A DNA stretch of 64,000 bases from Pseudomonas delhiensis (GCF_900187975.1 NZ_FZPC01000001.1:248001-312000), one strand, 5' to 3'. Positions 39,028 through 49,099 are shown, counted from the stretch's first letter. Notes: generated by a model from the sequence alone, not told the origin. Program-made: numbers and translations.

Positions 39028-40446
39028 ATGTACCGCCGTCCAACCGCCACCCTCGCCGCCCTGCTCGCCACCCTCGCCCTCGCCGGTTGCGGTCGCGAAG
39101 AGCCCAGGGCGGTGGCCGAACCGGGCGAGGCGCTGTCCGGCGGCGGCGCCACCGTCTACCAGGCCGACCGCAACGCCTACTCCATGCCCTCGGGCAACCT
39201 CACGCCCAGCCGCCGCCTGGACTTCAGCGTGGGCAACAGCTTCTTCCGCAACCCCTGGGTGATCGCGCCCACCACCACCACCGCGCGCGACGGCCTGGGG
39301 CCGCTGTACAACACCAACGCCTGCCAGAACTGCCACATCAAGGATGGCCGCGGCCATCCGCCGGGGCCCAAGGACATCAACGCGGTGTCCATGCTGGTGC
39401 GCCTGTCGATCCCCGCCGGGCCCGGCGACGCCCGCACCCTCAAGCGCCTGGGCGTGGTGCCCGAGCCGGTCTACGGCGGCCAGCTGCAGGACTCGGCGAT
39501 CCCCGGCGTGGCGCCCGAGGCGCGGGTGCGCGTGGACTACGAGCCGGTGAAGGTGAGCTTCAGGGACGGCACCGAGGTCGAGCTGCGCAAGCCGATCCTG
39601 CGCCTGACCGAGCTGGGCTACGGCCCCATGCACCCGGACACGCAGTTCTCCGCCCGCGTCGCCCCGCCGATGATCGGCCTGGGCCTGCTGGAGGCCATCC
39701 CCGAGGCCGCCATCCTGGCCAACGCCGACCCCGGGGACCGCAACGGCGACGGCATCCGCGGCCGCGCCAACCGCGTCTGGGACGACGCCCGCCAGCAGAC
39801 CGTGCTCGGCCGCTTCGGCTGGAAGGCCGGGCAGCCCGACGTGGCGCAGCAGAACGCCCACGCCTTCTCCGGCGACATGGGCCTGACCAGCCCCCTGCTG
39901 GCCGCCGACGACTGCACCGAAGCCCAGGTCGCCTGCCGCCAGGCCGTCGACGGCGGCAAGCCCGAGGTCAGCCAGCGCATCTTCGACCAGGTCGCCTTCT
40001 ACGCGCGCAACCTGGCGGTGCCGGCGCGGCGCAAGGTCGACGACCCGCAGGTGCTGGCCGGCAAGGCGCTGTTCCACCAGGCCGGCTGCGCCGGCTGCCA
40101 CACCCCGAAGTTCACCACCGGGGCCGACGCCGCCGAGCCGGAACTGGCCAACCAGGTGATCCGCCCCTACAGCGACCTTCTACTACATGACATGGGTGAG
40201 GGACTCGCGGACAATCGCCCGGAATTTCTCGCCAGCGGACGCGACTGGCGCACCCCGCCGCTGTGGGGCATCGGCCTGACCGAGGTGGTCAACGGCCATA
40301 CCCAGTTCCTCCACGACGGGCGCGCGCGCAACCTGCTGGAAGCCGTGCTCTGGCACGGCGGCGAGGCCGAGGCGGCCAGGCAGCGGGTACTGGCCTTCGA
40401 CGCCGCGCAGCGCAGCGCCCTGCTGGACTTCCTGAATTCACTCTAA
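39028..40446 (+). CDS. Di-heme oxidoreductase-like (DHOR/DUF1111) lipoprotein
   Basis: A 472-residue lipoprotein (lipobox LALAGC, Cys21). Two c-type heme motifs, CQNCH (99-103) and CAGCH (354-358), fit the di-heme, MauG-distant DUF1111 family. It likely acts in the periplasm next to imelysins; the family is almost always found in iron-regulated imelysin operons, where a ferric/ferrous redox role is proposed. Start ATG 39028. The next gene starts 10 bases after its stop. Confidence 0.9.
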   Translation: MYRRPTATLAALLATLALAGCGREEPRAVAEPGEALSGGGATVYQADRNAYSMPSGNLTPSRRLDFSVGNSFFRNPWVIAPTTTTARDGLGPLYNTNACQNCHIKDGRGHPPGPKDINAVSMLVRLSIPAGPGDARTLKRLGVVPEPVYGGQLQDSAIPGVAPEARVRVDYEPVKVSFRDGTEVELRKPILRLTELGYGPMHPDTQFSARVAPPMIGLGLLEAIPEAAILANADPGDRNGDGIRGRANRVWDDARQQTVLGRFGWKAGQPDVAQQNAHAFSGDMGLTSPLLAADDCTEAQVACRQAVDGGKPEVSQRIFDQVAFYARNLAVPARRKVDDPQVLAGKALFHQAGCAGCHTPKFTTGADAAEPELANQVIRPYSDLLLHDMGEGLADNRPEFLASGRDWRTPPLWGIGLTEVVNGHTQFLHDGRARNLLEAVLWHGGEAEAARQRVLAFDAAQRSALLDFLNSL

Positions 40447-40456
40447 GGAGCCGAAC

Positions 40457-41518
40457 ATGTTCCGCCCCCGACTACTGCTCACCAGCCTCGCCATCGCCCT
40501 GGGCGCCTGCTCGCCGCAGGACCCGCAGGCGACCACCAGCGCCGCGCTGGCCCAGCAGGTGATCCTGCCGGCCTACGGCCGCTGGGTCGACGCCGACCGC
40601 GCGCTGGCCGCCAGTTCCCTGGCCTTCTGCCAGGGCAAGGAAGAACTGGCCAAGGCTCGCGCCGACTTCGTCGCCGCGCAGAAGGCCTGGGCCGAGCTGC
40701 AGCCGCTGCTGATCGGCCCGCTGGCCGAGGGCAACCGCGCCTGGCAGGTGCAGTTCTACCCGGACAAGAAGAACCTGGTGGCGCGCCAGGTCGAGCAGTT
40801 GCTCAGCGGCGGCGCGCAGATCACCCCCGCCACCCTGGCCAAGTCCAGCGTGGTGGTGCAGGGCCTGACCGCCTACGAGTACATCCTCTTCGACGCCAGG
40901 ATCGACCTGGCAGACGCCGCTACCCGCGCGCGCTACTGCCCGCTGCTGGAAGCCATCGGCGAACACCAGCAGGCCCTGGCCCAGGACATCCTGGCGCGCT
41001 GGAAGGCCGACAACGGCATGCTCGCGCAGATGAGCAAGTTCCCCAACGAGCGCTACGCCGACGCCCACGAGGCCATCGCCGAGATGCTCCGTGTGCAGGT
41101 CACCGCCCTGGACATGCTGAAGAAGAAGCTCGGCACCCCGCTGGGCCGCCAGAGCAAGGGCATCCCGCAGCCGTTCCAGGCCGAGAACTGGCGCAGCGAC
41201 GCCTCCCTGGCCAGCCTGGAATCCAGCCTGAACGGCGCCGAGGCGCTGTGGAAGGGCTCCGACGGCAAGGGCCTGCGCGCCCTGCTGCCGGGCGAGCAGA
41301 AGGACCTGGCCGGCAAGATCGACGCCGCCTACGCCGACGTCCACGGCAAGTTCGCCGCGCTCAGGCAGCCCCTGGGCGAACTGCTCAAGGACGACGCCGG
41401 CATCAAGCAGCTCAACGAGCTGTACGACAGCCTGAACGTGGTCCACCGCCTGCACGAGGGCGAGCTGGCCAAGGCATTGGGCGTGCAGCTGGGCTTCAAC
41501 GCCAACGACGGCGACTGA
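40457..41518 (+). CDS. Second imelysin-family lipoprotein
   Basis: A 353-residue imelysin-like lipoprotein (lipobox LGAC, Cys18). In place of GxHxxE it has GLTAYE (136-141), so the motif His is replaced by Thr138 while Glu141 remains. Such a divergent partner may bind rather than process metal. AAGGAG precedes the ATG; part of the di-heme/imelysin/DUF1513 operon. Confidence 0.88.
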   Translation: MFRPRLLLTSLAIALGACSPQDPQATTSAALAQQVILPAYGRWVDADRALAASSLAFCQGKEELAKARADFVAAQKAWAELQPLLIGPLAEGNRAWQVQFYPDKKNLVARQVEQLLSGGAQITPATLAKSSVVVQGLTAYEYILFDARIDLADAATRARYCPLLEAIGEHQQALAQDILARWKADNGMLAQMSKFPNERYADAHEAIAEMLRVQVTALDMLKKKLGTPLGRQSKGIPQPFQAENWRSDASLASLESSLNGAEALWKGSDGKGLRALLPGEQKDLAGKIDAAYADVHGKFAALRQPLGELLKDDAGIKQLNELYDSLNVVHRLHEGELAKALGVQLGFNANDGD

Positions 41519-41605
41519 CCGGCCGGGCGTCGGCCAGGCGTCGTTGGAGAGACGCCTGGCGCCAGCTCGCCAGGTCAAGGCAACGATGTGAAAGAGGTGA
41601 ACGCC

Positions 41606-42703
41606 ATGCTGCGACGTCACGTGATCGGCCTGGGCAGCCTGCTGCTCGGCGCCCTCTCCTTCGGCGGCTGGACGCTGTCGCGCAAGGGCCGGGAGCCCCT
41701 GCTGCTGTCCGCCCGCGACGACGCGGACGGCAAGCACTACGCGGTGGGCTACCGCCTGGACGGCAAGTGCGCGTTCGCCACCGAGGTGGGCCTGCGCTGC
41801 CACGCCATCGTCCAGCACCCGAGCCTGCCGCTGGCGCTGTTCGTGGCCCGCCGCCCGGGGCGCCAGAGCTACCTGGTGAGCCTGGAGGACGGCCGCCTGC
41901 TGCAGACCCTCGATTCGCAGCCGGACCGCCACTTCTACGGCCACGGCGTGTGGCACGGGGACGGCGAGTGGCTCTACGCCACCGAGAACGACACCACCGA
42001 CCCGGGCCGCGGCCTGCTCGGCATCTACCGCTTCGACGGCGAGCGCCTGGCGCACGCCGGCGAAGTGCCGACCCACGGCCTGGGGCCCCACGAAGTGGCC
42101 TGGCTGCCCGACGGCGAGACCCTGGTGGTGGCCAACGGCGGCATCCGCACCGAGGCCGAGAGCCGGGTCGAGATGAACCTCGACGCCATGGAGCCGAGCC
42201 TGGTGCTGATGCGCCGCGACGGCGCGCTGATCTCCAAGGAAACCCTGGCCCAGCAGATGAACAGCGTGCGCCACCTGGCCATCGCCGCCGACGGCACCAT
42301 CGTCGCCTGCCAGCAGTTCATGGGCGACGCCCACGAGGCCGCCGAGCTGCTCGCCATCAAGCGCCCGGGGCAGGCCTTCCAGGGCTTCCCGCTGGGCGAG
42401 GAGCAACGCCAGGCCATGGTCCAGTACACCGCCAGCGTGGCGGTGCACGACGAACTGCGCCTGGTGGCCCTGACCGCGCCGCGCGGCAACCGCTTCTTCA
42501 TCTGGGACCTGGACAGCGGCGCCCTGCGCCTGGACGCGCCGCTGCCCGACTGCGCCGGCGTCGGCGCGGTGAAGGACGGCTTCGTGGTCACCTCCGGCCA
42601 GGGCCGCTGCCGCCTCTACGACTGCCGTGGCGAGAAGATCGCCGCCCAGCCGCTGCAACTGCCCCCGGCGTTCTGGGACAACCACCTGCACCTGGCCTCC
42701 TGA
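41606..42703 (+). CDS. DUF1513 beta-propeller-like protein
   Basis: A 365-residue protein with an Arg-rich N-terminus (MLRRHVIGLGSLLLGALSFGGW) that resembles a signal or Tat-like leader without a full twin-arginine consensus. The body has repeated WD/SMP-30-like strands (GHGVWHGDGEWLYATEND, GPHEVAWLPDGETLVVANGG). Member of DUF1513, always linked to imelysin genes. ATG 41606 is preferred over GTG 41588 because GAGGTG lies at RBS distance. Last gene of the iron-linked group. Confidence 0.85.
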   Translation: MLRRHVIGLGSLLLGALSFGGWTLSRKGREPLLLSARDDADGKHYAVGYRLDGKCAFATEVGLRCHAIVQHPSLPLALFVARRPGRQSYLVSLEDGRLLQTLDSQPDRHFYGHGVWHGDGEWLYATENDTTDPGRGLLGIYRFDGERLAHAGEVPTHGLGPHEVAWLPDGETLVVANGGIRTEAESRVEMNLDAMEPSLVLMRRDGALISKETLAQQMNSVRHLAIAADGTIVACQQFMGDAHEAAELLAIKRPGQAFQGFPLGEEQRQAMVQYTASVAVHDELRLVALTAPRGNRFFIWDLDSGALRLDAPLPDCAGVGAVKDGFVVTSGQGRCRLYDCRGEKIAAQPLQLPPAFWDNHLHLAS

Positions 42704-42799
42704 GCCGCGCCCGGCGGGCCCTCGGCGCAGAGGGCGCGCTCGCCTTGCGGGGGCGCGCTAAATCCCCCGGCGGGGGAAACGTCCTGCAATCAAGGTACT

Positions 42800-42826
42800 T
42801 TGACGCGGAAGCGAACTCCATCTAAT
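42800..42826 (+). promoter_or_regulatory. Possible promoter of mexVW
   Basis: TTGACG (42800-42805) with TCTAAT (42821-42826), only 15 bases apart, or TAATGT at 17. Weak. A CCCCCGGCGGGGG hairpin lies just upstream at about 42765-42777. The gap from DUF1513 to mexV has no gene. Confidence 0.35.
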
Positions 42827-42964
42827 GTGCGCACTTCTGCCCCGCAACGGGGCATTCCCGACAGGCTCCGGGAAGCGATGCAGTCCCGCGAACGCAGGGC
42901 CGGCCATGCAGGAGCGGGCCTCTCGCGGCGCAGAGCCGCCAGGCACTCACCAAGGAACAGGAAC

Positions 42965-44077
42965 ATGTTGCGCCGCATGCTGATCATGCTCGGCGCGGTC
43001 GCCGTCATAGTCGCGGTGCTCGCCGGCTCCAAGTATCTCTCCATCCAGAAGCAGATCGCCCAGTTCACCGCGCCGCGCCCGCCGGTCAGCGTCACCGCGG
43101 TGAAGGCCGAGGCGCTCACCTGGCAGAGCCGCCTGCCGGCCATCGGCACCCTGCGCGCCAACCAGGGCGTGGTGCTCACCGCCGAAGCCTCCGGCACCGT
43201 GCGCCAGGTGCTGTTCGCCTCCGGCGAGAAGGTCCGCGTCGACCAGCCCATCGTGCAGCTGGAGAACGACGTCGAGGCCGCCACCCTGCGCACCGCCGAG
43301 GCCGACCTCAACCTGGCCCAGGTGGAATTCGAGCGCGGCCGCAGCCTGGTCGGCCGCCAGGCCATCTCCAAGAGCGAGTTCGACCGCCTGGCCGCGCAGC
43401 TGCAGCGCTCCAGCGCCACGGTCGCGCAGCTCAAGGCGGCGCTGGCGAAGAAGCGCGTGCTCGCCCCCTTCGACGGCACCATCGGCATCCGCCAGGTGGA
43501 CGTCGGCGACTACGTCTCGCCGGGCACGCCCATCGCCACCCTGCAGGACCTTTCCACCCTGCTGGTGGACTTCTTCCTGCCGGAACAGGACTTCCCCCGC
43601 CTGCAGGTCGGGCAGCGCGTGCTGGTCACGGTCGCGGCCTACCCAGGCCAGGTGTTCGAGGCGCGCATCCAGGCGCTGAACCCGCGGGTGGACAACGAGA
43701 CGCGCAACCTGCAGGTGCGCGCGGCCATGGCCAACCCCGACGGCAAGCTGCTGCCAGGCATGTTCGCCAGCCTCGAGGTGCAGCTGCCGGAAACCGCGCA
43801 GCGCGTGGTGGTGCCGGAAACCGCCATCGCCTTCACCCTGTACGGCAACTCGGTGTACGTGGTGGTGCCCAAACAGGACCAGGACGGCAAGCCGCAGAAC
43901 GACGCCAAGGGCCAGCCGCTGCTGGCCGTGGAGCGCCGCTTCGTCAAGGTCGGCGAGCGCCGCGAAGGCAAGGCGGTGATCCTCGACGGCCTGAAGGCCG
44001 GCGAGCCGGTGGTGACCAGCGGCCAGCTCAAGCTGGACAGCGGCACGCCGGTGGCCATCGTCGACGACGTGCGCTGA
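42965..44077 (+). CDS. mexV: RND efflux membrane-fusion protein MexV-like
   Basis: A 370-residue HlyD-type periplasmic adaptor: one N-terminal hydrophobic helix (about 6-22, no lipobox), barrel-sandwich start (RLPAIGTLRANQGVVLTAEASGTV), a coiled-coil hairpin (about 95-150), then KKRVLAPFDGTIG and the membrane-proximal domain. It joins the MexW pump to an outer-membrane channel. The order after the imelysin group matches P. aeruginosa mexVW. 87 bases separate it from mexW. Confidence 0.9.
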   Translation: MLRRMLIMLGAVAVIVAVLAGSKYLSIQKQIAQFTAPRPPVSVTAVKAEALTWQSRLPAIGTLRANQGVVLTAEASGTVRQVLFASGEKVRVDQPIVQLENDVEAATLRTAEADLNLAQVEFERGRSLVGRQAISKSEFDRLAAQLQRSSATVAQLKAALAKKRVLAPFDGTIGIRQVDVGDYVSPGTPIATLQDLSTLLVDFFLPEQDFPRLQVGQRVLVTVAAYPGQVFEARIQALNPRVDNETRNLQVRAAMANPDGKLLPGMFASLEVQLPETAQRVVVPETAIAFTLYGNSVYVVVPKQDQDGKPQNDAKGQPLLAVERRFVKVGERREGKAVILDGLKAGEPVVTSGQLKLDSGTPVAIVDDVR

Positions 44078-44164
44078 CCGCAACCGATGCACAGGGCGGC
44101 CCCCGCGGCCGCCGAACCCCGCCCGGCCACGGCCGCGCGGGCGCAACGACAAAGGACTGGAACC

Positions 44165-47100
44165 ATGGCCTTTACCGATCCCTTCATCCGCCGCCCGGTG
44201 CTGGCGACGGTGGTCAGCCTGCTGATCGTCCTGCTCGGCATGCAGGCCTTCAGCCGCCTGGTGATCCGCGAATACCCGCAGATGGAGAACGCGCTCATCA
44301 CCGTCACCACCTTCTACGCCGGGGCCAACGCCGAGACCATCCAGGGCTACATCACCCAGCCGCTGCAGCAGAGCCTGGCCAGCGCCGAGGGCATCGACTA
44401 CATGACCTCGGTGAGCCGGCAGAACTACTCGGTGATCTCCATCTACGCGCACATCGGCGCCAACACCGACCGCCTGGTGACCGAGCTGCTGTCGAAGATC
44501 GGCGAGGTGAAGACGCAGCTGCCACCCGACGCCGAGGACCCGGTGCTGGACAAGGAAGCCGCCGACGCCTCGGCGCTGATGTACATCAGCTTCTACAGCG
44601 AGCACATGGACAACCCGCAGATCACCGACTACCTGTCGCGGGTGATCCAGCCCAAGCTCGCCACCCTGCCGGGCATCGCCGAGGCGGAGATCCTCGGCAA
44701 CCAGGTGTTCGCCATGCGCCTGTGGCTGGACCCGGTGAAGATGGCCGCCTACGGCATCACCGCCAGCGACATCGACGACGCCGTGCGCAAGTACAACTTC
44801 CTCTCCGCCGCCGGCGAGGTGAAGGGCGAGCTGGTGGTCACCAGCGTCAACGCCGCCACCGACCTGAAGTCGCCGGAGGCCTTCGCCGCCATCCCGCTGA
44901 AGACCCTCGGCGATCGCCGCGTGCTGATGAGCGACGTGGCGCGGGTCGAACTGGGCGCGGCCAGCTACGACTCGGTCAGCTCGTTCAACGGCATTCCCTC
45001 GGTGTACATCGGCATCAAGGGCACGCCCAGCTCCAACCCGCTGGACGTGATCAAGGAAGTCCGCGCCAAGATGCCCGAGCTGGAGGAACAGCTGCCGCCG
45101 GACCTGAAGGTGTCCATCGCCTACGACGCCACGCGCTTCATCCAGGCTTCCATCGACGAGGTGGTGAAGACCCTCGGCGAGGCCATCCTCATCGTCATAG
45201 TGGTGGTCTTCCTGTTCCTCGGCGCCTTCCGCTCGGTGCTGATCCCGGTGGTGACCATCCCGCTGTCGATGATCGGCGTGCTGTTCTTCATGCAGCTGAT
45301 GGGCTACTCCATCAACCTGCTGACGCTGCTGGCCATGGTGCTCGCCATCGGCCTGGTGGTGGACGACGCCATCGTGGTGGTGGAGAACATCCACCGCCAC
45401 ATCGAGGACGGCAAGTCGCCCTTCCAGGGCGCCATCGAAGGGGCGCGGGAAATCGCCGTGCCGGTGGTCACCATGACCATCACCCTGGCCGCGGTGTACG
45501 CCCCCATCGGCTTCCTCAGCGGCCTGACCGGCGCGCTGTTCAAGGAGTTCGCCTTCACCCTGGCCGGCGCGGTGATCATCTCCGGCATAGTGGCGCTGAC
45601 GCTGTCGCCGATGATGTGCTCGCGCCTGCTGCGCCACGAGGAGAACCCCAGCGGCCTGGCGCACCGCCTGGACCTGATGTTCGAGGCCCTGAAGCGGCGC
45701 TACCAGCGCAGCCTCCACGCCACCCTGGACAACCGCCCGGTGGTGCTGACCTTCGGCGTGCTGGTGCTGGCGATCATCCCGCTGCTGCTGGTGTTCACCC
45801 ACAAGGAACTGGCGCCGGAGGAAGACCAGGGCATCGTCTTCCTCATGGCCAACGCGCCGCAGACCGCCAACCTGGACTACCTGAACAAGTACACCAGCCA
45901 GTTCGAGGGCATCTTCCGCACCTTCCCCGAGTACTACTCGGCGTTCCAGATCAACGGCTACAACGGCGTGCAGACCGGCATCGGCGGCATGCTGCTCAAG
46001 CCCTGGGACGAGCGCCAGCGCAGCCAGATGGAACTGCTCCACGCGGTGCAGGCGGAACTGGACAAGATCCCCGGCCTGCAGATCTTCGGCTTCAACCTGC
46101 CGTCGCTGCCGGGCACCGGCGAAGGCCTGCCGTTCCAGTTCGTGATCAACACCGCAAGCGACTACGAGTCGCTGCTGCAGGTGGCCGAGCGGGTGAAGAA
46201 GCGCGCCGAGGCATCCGGCAAGTTCGCCTTCCTCGACCTCGACCTGGCCTTCGACAAGCCGGAGCTGGTGGTCGACATCGACCGCGCCAAGGCCGCGCAG
46301 ATGGGCGTGTCCATGCAGGACCTGGGCGTCACCCTGGCCAGCCTGCTGGGCGAGGGCGAGATCAACCGCTTCACCATCGACGGGCGCAGCTACAAGGTGA
46401 TCGCCCAGGTCGAGCGGCACTTCCGCGAGAACCCCGGCTGGCTGGGCAGCTACTACGTGAAGAACGGCCGCGGCGAGCTGCTGCCGCTGTCCACCGTGGT
46501 GACCCTGCACGAGCGCGCGCGGCCGCGCCAGCTCAACCAGTTCCAGCAGCTGAACTCGGCGATCATCTCCGGCGTGCCGCTGGTGAGCATGGGCGACGCC
46601 ATCGACAGCGTGAAGCAGATAGCCGAGCAAGAGTCGCCGCGCGGCTTCGCCTTCGACTATGCCGGCGCCTCGCGGCAGTTCGTCCAGGAAGGCAACGCGC
46701 TGATGCTGACCTTCGCCCTGGCCCTGGCGGTGATCTTCCTGGTACTGGCGGCGCAGTTCGAGAGCTTCCGCGACCCGCTGGTGATCATGGTCACGGTGCC
46801 GCTGTCGATCTGCGGCGCGCTGGTGCCGCTGTTCCTCGGCCTGTCGAGCCTGAACATCTACACCCAGGTGGGCCTGGTGACGCTGATCGGGCTGATCAGC
46901 AAGCACGGCATCCTCATCGTCGAGTTCGCCAACCAGCTGCGCCACGAGCGCGGCCTGGGCGTGCGCGAGGCCATCGAGGAAGCCGCGGCCATCCGCCTGC
47001 GGCCGGTGCTGATGACCACCGCGGCCATGGTCCTGGGGGTGATCCCGCTGCTGCTGGCCACCGGCGCCGGCGCGGTGAGCCGCTTCGACATCGGCGTGGT

Positions 47101-47218
47101 GATCGCCACCGGCATGAGCGTGGGCACCCTCTTCACCCTGTTCGTGCTGCCCTGCGTGTACACGCTGCTGGCGAAGAAGGACCTGGCGCCCGCGGCCGAA
47201 CCGACGCCGGCGCACTGA
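44165..47218 (+). CDS. mexW: RND multidrug efflux pump MexW-like
   Basis: A 1017-residue RND inner-membrane antiporter with 12 transmembrane segments and two large periplasmic loops. FIRRPVLATVVSLLIVLLG opens TM1; GLVVDDAIVVVENIHRHIE holds the proton-relay aspartates of TM4; VGLVTLIGLISKHGILIVEFANQLR marks the TM10-11 repeat. Exports drugs with MexV and an outer-membrane protein encoded elsewhere (OprM in P. aeruginosa). Start ATG 44165 after AAAGGACTGG. Confidence 0.93.
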   Translation: MAFTDPFIRRPVLATVVSLLIVLLGMQAFSRLVIREYPQMENALITVTTFYAGANAETIQGYITQPLQQSLASAEGIDYMTSVSRQNYSVISIYAHIGANTDRLVTELLSKIGEVKTQLPPDAEDPVLDKEAADASALMYISFYSEHMDNPQITDYLSRVIQPKLATLPGIAEAEILGNQVFAMRLWLDPVKMAAYGITASDIDDAVRKYNFLSAAGEVKGELVVTSVNAATDLKSPEAFAAIPLKTLGDRRVLMSDVARVELGAASYDSVSSFNGIPSVYIGIKGTPSSNPLDVIKEVRAKMPELEEQLPPDLKVSIAYDATRFIQASIDEVVKTLGEAILIVIVVVFLFLGAFRSVLIPVVTIPLSMIGVLFFMQLMGYSINLLTLLAMVLAIGLVVDDAIVVVENIHRHIEDGKSPFQGAIEGAREIAVPVVTMTITLAAVYAPIGFLSGLTGALFKEFAFTLAGAVIISGIVALTLSPMMCSRLLRHEENPSGLAHRLDLMFEALKRRYQRSLHATLDNRPVVLTFGVLVLAIIPLLLVFTHKELAPEEDQGIVFLMANAPQTANLDYLNKYTSQFEGIFRTFPEYYSAFQINGYNGVQTGIGGMLLKPWDERQRSQMELLHAVQAELDKIPGLQIFGFNLPSLPGTGEGLPFQFVINTASDYESLLQVAERVKKRAEASGKFAFLDLDLAFDKPELVVDIDRAKAAQMGVSMQDLGVTLASLLGEGEINRFTIDGRSYKVIAQVERHFRENPGWLGSYYVKNGRGELLPLSTVVTLHERARPRQLNQFQQLNSAIISGVPLVSMGDAIDSVKQIAEQESPRGFAFDYAGASRQFVQEGNALMLTFALALAVIFLVLAAQFESFRDPLVIMVTVPLSICGALVPLFLGLSSLNIYTQVGLVTLIGLISKHGILIVEFANQLRHERGLGVREAIEEAAAIRLRPVLMTTAAMVLGVIPLLLATGAGAVSRFDIGVVIATGMSVGTLFTLFVLPCVYTLLAKKDLAPAAEPTPAH

Positions 47219-47246
47219 ACGGACGATACCGTGTCTCGCCAAAGAC

Positions 47247-47492
47247 TGTAGGAGCGGACCCTGCCCGCGATTCGCGCGCAAGGCGCGCTCCTACATGGGG
47301 GCGGTGCAGGTGGGGGCGTAGGAGCAACTGTCTTGCAGGCTGCGCCGCCTCTTTCCAACCCGTAGGGCGCATAACGCCTACGGCGTTATCCGCCGCCGCC
47401 GTCGGGCACCGGCGTTCCGGCCAACGGCGGATAACCGCGAACGGTTATTCGCCCTACGGTCGAGCACGGACGTAGGACTCCGTCCGCGATGG
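47247..47492. repeat. REP cluster in gap 47219-47530
   Basis: A GTAGGAGCGGACCCTGCCC ... GCGCGCTCCTAC element at 47247-47296, two GTAGGGCG-type palindromes in opposite orientations (47360-47395 and 47424-47459), and a short GTAGGACTCCGTCC fragment (about 47472-47492). No gene; this is a convergent gap. Confidence 0.85.
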
Positions 47493-47530
47493 CCCGACCC
47501 CGGCCAAGGCGCTGACCGGGAAATGGCGCC

Positions 47531-48901
47531 CTACGCCGGCTGCCGCTGCATCCCGCCCTTGTCCTGCCCGGCCTCGCGCTGCAGGCTCCAGTTCTGCAGG
47601 TGCTCGCGGCTCTGGCGGTAGGGCTTCAGGCCCAGGCCGAGCAGCAGCACGCCGCCCAGCAGCGCCAGGCTGGTGACGATCAGCAGCGAGTAGCGCAGGG
47701 CCATGTCGTCGTGGAACACGAAGTCGGTGACCAGCGCCACCGCCGTGGGGCCGACGCCCAGGCCGAACAGGGTGACCACGAACAGGTAGATGGCCGAGGC
47801 CTGGCCGCGCATGGAGTTGGGCATGATCTCCTGGATCGCCGCCGGCGCCACGCCGAAGGGCATGCTCAGGCAGAACACCGTGGGCGCCATCAGCATGGCC
47901 ACCAGGTTGGCGTCGTCCAGCAGCGGGAAGATCACCGACAGCGGCAGCGCCAGGCAGGCCGCCAGCAGGCCCACGCGCATGTTGGCGTCGGTCCTGCCGC
48001 GCTTGGCCCAGCGGTCGGCCAGGCGCCCGCCGAAGACGATGCCCAGGCAGCCGAACACCGCCACTATGCTGCCGTACACCACGCCGACGTGGCCGGCGTC
48101 CCAGCCGTAGGTGCGGACGAAGAAGGTCGGCACCCAGGCGCCGCTGCCGTAGCTGGCGAAGGAGATGCAGGCGAAGCCGAAGTTGTGGCAGATCACCGTC
48201 TTGCGGTTGGCCCGCAGGTAGGCGCCGACCTCGCGCATCGGCACCTCGACGCCGGCGCCCACGCCGTGGCGCTGCGGCTCCTTCACCGCCAGCATCAGCA
48301 GGGTGAAGAGCACCCCGGCGGCGCCGAGGATCAGGAAGATCAGCTGCCAGGGCCGCACTTCGCCCAGCAGCGGCAAGTGCACGTCGCCCTGGGCCGAGGC
48401 GAACTTGATCACCAGCCCGCCGAGCAGGAAGGCCAGCCCGGAGCCCAGGTAGATGCCCATGGAATACACGCTGATGGCGGTGGCCCGGCGCTGCGCCGGG
48501 AAGCTGTCGGCGATCAGCGAATAGGCCGCCGGCGACAGCGCCGCCTCGCCCACGCCCACACCGACGCGGAACAGCAGGAACTGCCAGTACTGCCGGGCCA
48601 GGCCGCAGGCCGCGGTCATGGCGCTCCAGATCAGCACGCCGACGGTGATCAGCCCGCGGCGGCTGCGGCTGTCGGCCATGCGCCCCAGCGGGATGCCGCA
48701 GAGGGTGTAGAAGAGCGCGAAGGACAGGCCCATGAGCAGGCTCATCTGGGTGTCGCTGATGACCAGGTCGCGACGGATCGGCCCGACCAGCAGGTTGAGG
48801 ATCTGCCGGTCGATGAACGACAGGACATAGGCGACCATGAGGATCGCCACCGTGGACCAGGCCACGGCACTGGAGGGGTAGCCGTTGTTGTTATTGTGCA
48901 T
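47531..48901 (-). CDS. MFS transporter (spinster-like/hexuronate-type)
   Basis: A 456-residue, 12-segment MFS carrier. The opening VAYVLSFIDRQILNLLVGPIRRDL and the loop GRMADSRSRRGLITVG are typical of the spinster-like/anion:cation symporter group that takes up organic acids or sterol-like compounds. CAGGAG precedes ATG 48901. Substrate unknown; no catabolic genes adjoin it. Confidence 0.88.
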   Translation of the reverse strand: MHNNNNGYPSSAVAWSTVAILMVAYVLSFIDRQILNLLVGPIRRDLVISDTQMSLLMGLSFALFYTLCGIPLGRMADSRSRRGLITVGVLIWSAMTAACGLARQYWQFLLFRVGVGVGEAALSPAAYSLIADSFPAQRRATAISVYSMGIYLGSGLAFLLGGLVIKFASAQGDVHLPLLGEVRPWQLIFLILGAAGVLFTLLMLAVKEPQRHGVGAGVEVPMREVGAYLRANRKTVICHNFGFACISFASYGSGAWVPTFFVRTYGWDAGHVGVVYGSIVAVFGCLGIVFGGRLADRWAKRGRTDANMRVGLLAACLALPLSVIFPLLDDANLVAMLMAPTVFCLSMPFGVAPAAIQEIMPNSMRGQASAIYLFVVTLFGLGVGPTAVALVTDFVFHDDMALRYSLLIVTSLALLGGVLLLGLGLKPYRQSREHLQNWSLQREAGQDKGGMQRQPA

Positions 48902-49048
48902 GCCGAACTCCTGTTCGCCGCCAACGCGGCCAGAGCGAAGGGGTGGCCTGCAGCTTAGGCAAGTGCGGGGGAAACTGGCGCGCACTATCAGGCAGCTGAA
49001 TGCGAGTGGCGGCCTCTGGATGATAAGGCGGATGGTGGGAAGGCTTTT

Positions 49049-49079
49049 CGTAGGAGCGAGCTTGCTCGCTCCTACGAAA
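49049..49079. repeat. Short GTAGGAGCGAGC palindrome
   Basis: GTAGGAGCGAGCTTGCTCGC directly followed by TCCTACG: a single hairpin rather than the usual two-arm element. Confidence 0.85.
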
Positions 49080-49099
49080 GCCCCCTCAACGCCCCCGTA

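Noticed and set aside
42947..47281. Very long open frame on the minus strand opposite mexV and mexW
   Set aside because: Its composition (His, Gln, Ala, Gly rich) is what a high-GC gene yields when read on the other strand; mexVW on the plus strand has clear motifs.
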